This document shows, one piece after another, positions 60,945-64,000 of a DNA stretch of 64,000 bases. The translations under genes were made by a program, and so were the position numbers. Source of the DNA: Amycolatopsis solani (GTDB lineage Bacteria > Actinomycetota > Actinomycetes > Mycobacteriales > Pseudonocardiaceae). The notes under the pieces are model-generated. The model made no database searches. It was not told the DNA's origin and saw only the letters and a list, made by a program, of their open reading frames with translations. How positions within the stretch are numbered: the first letter of the stretch is position 1; every line of letters begins with the position of its first letter. The DNA lies in NCBI RefSeq assembly GCF_033441515.1, contig NZ_JAWQJT010000001.1, positions 1,426,001 through 1,490,000 of the forward strand, in the 5' to 3' direction.

Positions 60945-61982
60945 TCACTGATGTGAGTGAATCGGCGGGCAACCGCACGACTCACGGTGACGCAGAGTGG
61001 GCGCCAGCCGGACCGTCTCGGCCTTGCGCGCCGGGTCGTTGATGCGGGCCAGCAGGAGCCGCACCGCCTGGCGGCCGATCTCCTCGATCGGCTGCGCCAT
61101 CGTGGTCAGCGGCGGGTCGACCAGGTCCGCCCACTCGACGTCGTCGTACACCACGACCGGCAGGTCGCGCCCGATCCGCAGCCCGCGCTGCCGCGCCTCG
61201 TGCAGCACCCCGACCATCATGCTGTCGTTCCCGACGACCAGCGCGGTCGGCGGCTCGGGCAGCGCCAGCAGCGTGCTCAACGCCAGCGCGCCGCCTTCGC
61301 GCGACGAGTTCCCGCAGGCCACGAGGTCGGACGACCACGTCAGCCCGGACCGGCCGAGCCCCAGCCGGTAGCCCAGTACCCGCTCTTCGCTGGTCGACAG
61401 CCCGGGCGCGCCGCTGATCATCCCGATCCGCCGGTGCCCCAGCGTCGCCAGGTGCGCGGTCAGCGCCGACGTCGCCTGGATGTTCTCCGAACCCACCTGG
61501 TCGACGTCGGTGCGGGTGGCCAGCCGGTCGATGAGCACCGTCGGCACGTCCAGCGACACGAGCTCGCCGATCACCGGCCCGTCGCCGGGCGCCGGGGTGA
61601 TGAGCAGGCCGTCGACCCGGCGGGAGCGCAGGGCTCTCACGGTGTCACGCTCCGTGCCCGCCGTGTCGTGCGTGTCGGCCAGCAGGACGGTGTACCCGTG
61701 CGTCGACGCCTCCCGCTCGATCGCCTGCATCAGCGTCGCGAAGTACGGGTTGGCGACCAGCGAGATCGCCATCCCGATCGACCGCGTACCGCCGGTGACC
61801 AGCGAACGCGCGATCGCGTCACCGGTGTAGCCGGTCGTCTCGATCGCCCGCAGCACGGCCGCCTTGGTGTCCTCGGCGACCGCCCGCGTCCCGTTCACCA
61901 CGTGGGAGACCGTGGTGATCGAAACGCCGGCGAGCTCGGCGATGTCGCGCTGGGTCGGCCGCGACGACCTCGGCTGGGGCAT
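60945..61982 (-). CDS. LacI-family transcriptional regulator
   Basis: The 345-residue repressor has an N-terminal HTH (RPTQRDIAELAGVSITTVSHVVNGTRAV) with hinge, and a PBP-like sugar-binding domain (GTRSIGMAISLVANPYFATLM, VLIDRLATRTDVDQVGSENI, SCGC tail). AAAGGA precedes ATG 61982. A perfect 24-bp palindrome (61997-62020) is its operator and faces the divergent sugar transporter genes, so it represses them in absence of the sugar. The last 20 bp are next to the HTH-less paralogue. Confidence 0.93.
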   Translation of the reverse strand: MPQPRSSRPTQRDIAELAGVSITTVSHVVNGTRAVAEDTKAAVLRAIETTGYTGDAIARSLVTGGTRSIGMAISLVANPYFATLMQAIEREASTHGYTVLLADTHDTAGTERDTVRALRSRRVDGLLITPAPGDGPVIGELVSLDVPTVLIDRLATRTDVDQVGSENIQATSALTAHLATLGHRRIGMISGAPGLSTSEERVLGYRLGLGRSGLTWSSDLVACGNSSREGGALALSTLLALPEPPTALVVGNDSMMVGVLHEARQRGLRIGRDLPVVVYDDVEWADLVDPPLTTMAQPIEEIGRQAVRLLLARINDPARKAETVRLAPTLRHRESCGCPPIHSHQ

Positions 61983-61996
61983 GCCAATCCTTTCCG

Positions 61997-62020
61997 GCAA
62001 GCGTTTGCGCAAACGCTTGC
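61997..62020. promoter_or_regulatory. LacI operator: perfect 24-bp palindrome
   Basis: Two 12-base arms GCAAGCGTTTGC / GCAAACGCTTGC in the divergent promoter of the LacI gene and the sugar transporter. The centre TTTGCGCAAA is the classic LacI-family core. Confidence 0.85.
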
Positions 62021-62089
62021 GTGCACGCAGCAGTCTGTCTACCTTCCCGTCCATCGGCAAGCTTCGACACGAACAAAGGGTGGGAACCC

Positions 62090-63106
62090 ATGAGACAGCG
62101 AAGTCTCACCGCCGTCGTGCTGGCCGCCGTCCTCGCCGCGTCGACCGGGTGCACGGTCGAACGCCACTGGGGCGGCAACACCAACACCGGCGGGAGTGGC
62201 AAAGCCAAGGTCGGCCTGGTCACCAAGACCGACACCAACCCCTACTTCGTCGAACTGCGCAACGCCGCGAGAGCGGCCGCGCAGGCCAACGGCGCGGACT
62301 TCAGCGCGCTCGCCGGCCAGTTCGACGGTGACAACGACGGCCAGGTCCGCGCCATCGAGAACCTCCGGCAGCAGGGCGCGAACACCATTCTCATCACGCC
62401 CAGCTCGTCCACCGGCGTGCTCAAGGCGATCAAGGACGCGCGCGACGCCGGCGTCCTGGTGATCGCCCTCGACACCGCCACCGAACCGGCCGACGCCGTC
62501 GACGCCACCTTCGCCACGGACAACTTCGCCGCGGGCGAGGGGCAGGGCGCCTACGTCAAGGCCGCGCTCAAGGGTGTCCCGCCGAAGCTCCTGATGGTCG
62601 ACGGGACGGCGGGCAGCACGGTCGACACCCAGCGCCACGGCGGCTTCCTCAAGGGCATCGGGCTCACCGACTCCTCGCCGGAGATCAAGGGCCACACCGC
62701 GGCCAACGGCGACCAGAGCCTCGCCCAGCAGGGCATGGAAAACCTGCTCCAGCGCAGCACCGACATCAACGCCGTCTACTCGATGAACGAGCCGATGGGC
62801 CGCGGTGCGTACGCGGCGCTGAACGCGCGCGGGCTCACCGGGCAGATCGTGATGGGCTCGATCGACGGCGGGTGCGAAGGCGTCCAGAACGTCAAGAACG
62901 GGCAGTTCGCCGCCACCGTCATGCAGTTCCCGAAGAAGATGGCCGAGCAGGGTGTGCTCGCCGCCGTCGAATACGCCAAGACCGGCAAGAAGCCGTCGGG
63001 CTTCGTCAACACCGGGTCCGCCGTGATCACCGACAAGCCGCTGCCCGGCGTCGAAAGCCACGACTCCGCGTGGGGCCTGCAGAACTGCTGGGGAGGCAAG
63101 AAATGA
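62090..63106 (+). CDS. Sugar ABC transporter substrate-binding lipoprotein
   Basis: The 338-residue protein has a lipoprotein signal peptide with lipobox ASTGC (Cys22) and the periplasmic-binding fold of ribose/fructose-type transporters (VGLVTKTDTNPYFVELRNAAR, FDGDNDGQVRAIENLRQQGANTILITPS, VLVIALDTATEPADAVDATFATDN). AAAGGG precedes the ATG. The permease gene follows with an ATGA overlap. The ATPase gene must lie beyond the window. Confidence 0.93.
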   Translation: MRQRSLTAVVLAAVLAASTGCTVERHWGGNTNTGGSGKAKVGLVTKTDTNPYFVELRNAARAAAQANGADFSALAGQFDGDNDGQVRAIENLRQQGANTILITPSSSTGVLKAIKDARDAGVLVIALDTATEPADAVDATFATDNFAAGEGQGAYVKAALKGVPPKLLMVDGTAGSTVDTQRHGGFLKGIGLTDSSPEIKGHTAANGDQSLAQQGMENLLQRSTDINAVYSMNEPMGRGAYAALNARGLTGQIVMGSIDGGCEGVQNVKNGQFAATVMQFPKKMAEQGVLAAVEYAKTGKKPSGFVNTGSAVITDKPLPGVESHDSAWGLQNCWGGKK

Positions 63107-64000
63107 CCACGGCGACCGCCGCTCCCGCCAGGGAACGTGAGTCCCTCGGCGAATTCCTCCTCCGCGCCCCCGCGGTCGGCCCGGCGCTCGCGCTGATCGT
63201 CGCGATCGTCGTGTTCTCGGTGGCCACGGACACGTTCTTCGACCTCGACAACCTGTCCACGGTGGTCCAGCAGTCACTGGTCGTCGGAACGCTCGCGCTG
63301 GGACAGACGCTCGTCATCCTCATCGCGGGGATCGACCTGTCCAACGCGGCTTCGATGGTCGTCGCGACGCTGATCATGGCGAAGCTCGCCGCGGCCGGGA
63401 CGAACGGCTTCGTCGCGCTGCTCGCCGGCGTCGTGCTGACGATCATCGTGGGCATCTTCATCGGCGGGCTCGCCACGCGGATCAAGCTGCCCGCGTTCAT
63501 CATCACGCTCGGCACGTTCACCATGCTGACCGCGGTGTCGAAGCTGATCGCCGGCGGCCAGGCCGTGCCGGTGACCGACGGCCTGCTGCAGTGGCTTGGC
63601 ACCAAGCGCTACCTCTTCGGCGGCATCCCGATCACCTACGGCATGACGCTGGCGCTGCTGATGTACCTCGGCGTCTGGTACGCGCTGACGAAAACCGCGT
63701 GGGGCAAGCACGTCTACGCGGTCGGCAACGCGCCGGAGTCCGCGCGGCTGTCCGGCATCAAGGTCAACCGCACGGTGCTTTCGGTGTACATCGTGGCCGG
63801 GCTGACCTTCGGCATCGCCGCGTGGCAGGCGCTCGGCCGGACGCCGAACGCCGACCCCAACCAGTTCCAGCTCGGCAACCTCGACTCGATCACCGCCGTC
63901 GTCCTCGGCGGGACGAGCCTGTTCGGCGGCCGCGGCTCGGTGCTCGGGACGCTGATGGGTGCGCTGGTCGTGGCCGTGCTGCGGTCGGGCCTCACGCAGA
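63103..64000 (+). CDS. Sugar ABC transporter permease (RbsC/FrcC type), 5' part only
   Basis: The reading frame starts at ATG 63103 (overlapping the stop of the previous gene, ATGA) and runs to the window end without a stop, 299 codons. It has several helices (VGPALALIVAIVVFSVATD, LVVGTLALGQTLVILIAGIDLS) and the family motif AGIDLSNAASMVVATLIM. The final codons read GALVVAVLRSGLTQ. It should form the channel for the sugar bound by the preceding lipoprotein. Confidence 0.92.
   Translation, partial: MTTATAAPARERESLGEFLLRAPAVGPALALIVAIVVFSVATDTFFDLDNLSTVVQQSLVVGTLALGQTLVILIAGIDLSNAASMVVATLIMAKLAAAGTNGFVALLAGVVLTIIVGIFIGGLATRIKLPAFIITLGTFTMLTAVSKLIAGGQAVPVTDGLLQWLGTKRYLFGGIPITYGMTLALLMYLGVWYALTKTAWGKHVYAVGNAPESARLSGIKVNRTVLSVYIVAGLTFGIAAWQALGRTPNADPNQFQLGNLDSITAVVLGGTSLFGGRGSVLGTLMGALVVAVLRSGLTQ

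Overview
The window is GC-rich chromosomal DNA of an actinomycete, most likely Pseudonocardiales and Amycolatopsis-like. That placement is inferred from several things: the dnaK-grpE-dnaJ-hspR operon with HAIR operators, a DUF742 conservon-type protein, an Asp23/AmaP locus under an ECF sigma factor, GTG starts, very rare TTA codons, and many starts preceded by TAnnnT 6-8 nt upstream (leaderless mRNAs). I see no phage, IS element, CRISPR array or rRNA. One tRNA is present, tRNA-Gly(CCC).

Layout. 1-13.7 kb: 5' end of an acyl-CoA dehydrogenase, LuxR-type regulator, Mug glycosylase, VanZ protein, a Gal80-like oxidoreductase, alpha/beta hydrolase, secreted 5'-nucleotidase, an ECF42 sigma locus ending in tRNA-Gly, MpaB-type oxygenase, dCTP deaminase, and a FAD monooxygenase divergent from its MarR regulator. 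13.7-20.5 kb: a 1466-residue secreted protein with 11 repeats, a CAP protein, a CDF transporter and an orphan DUF742 protein. 20.7-27.8 kb: an EtfD-like Fe-S membrane reductase, an SMR/TetR pair, a PEBP protein, an adhesin-like DUF4097 protein and a secreted peptidase. 27.9-32.2 kb: dnaK-grpE-dnaJ-hspR. 32.2-36.4 kb: an ABC-F ATPase with a candidate drug-sensing leader peptide, an LPMO-DUF305 pair under a DasR-type site, and a dienelactone hydrolase. 36.4-41.1 kb: two tandem flavohemoglobins, MarR and MFS genes. 41.2-50.8 kb: HAIR-controlled clpB, an SDR/MarR pair with twin operators, hypothetical genes, another SDR and an ABC exporter. 50.8-55.6 kb: pyrE, then an ECF sigma / anti-sigma-Asp23 fusion / Asp23 / DUF2273 / DUF6286 / AmaP locus. 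55.7-64 kb: DUF2784, SpoU methylase, molybdopterin oxidoreductase, GH76, two LacI-family genes (one lacking its DNA-binding domain) and the start of a sugar ABC transporter.

Candidates for new biology. (1) The sigma/anti-sigma/Asp23 locus: a soluble HX3CX2C anti-sigma domain is fused to an Asp23 domain, suggesting an ECF sigma factor held at the membrane through an Asp23-AmaP scaffold. (2) A 14-residue leaderless upstream ORF containing MRLR, followed by mutually exclusive hairpins, one of which hides the ABC-F ribosome binding site. (3) A chitin LPMO translationally coupled to a His/Met-rich DUF305 lipoprotein, possibly copper supply. (4) A TTACY-N4-RGTAA palindrome shared by the acyl-CoA dehydrogenase, an alpha/beta hydrolase and the EtfD-like gene, suggesting a beta-oxidation regulon.
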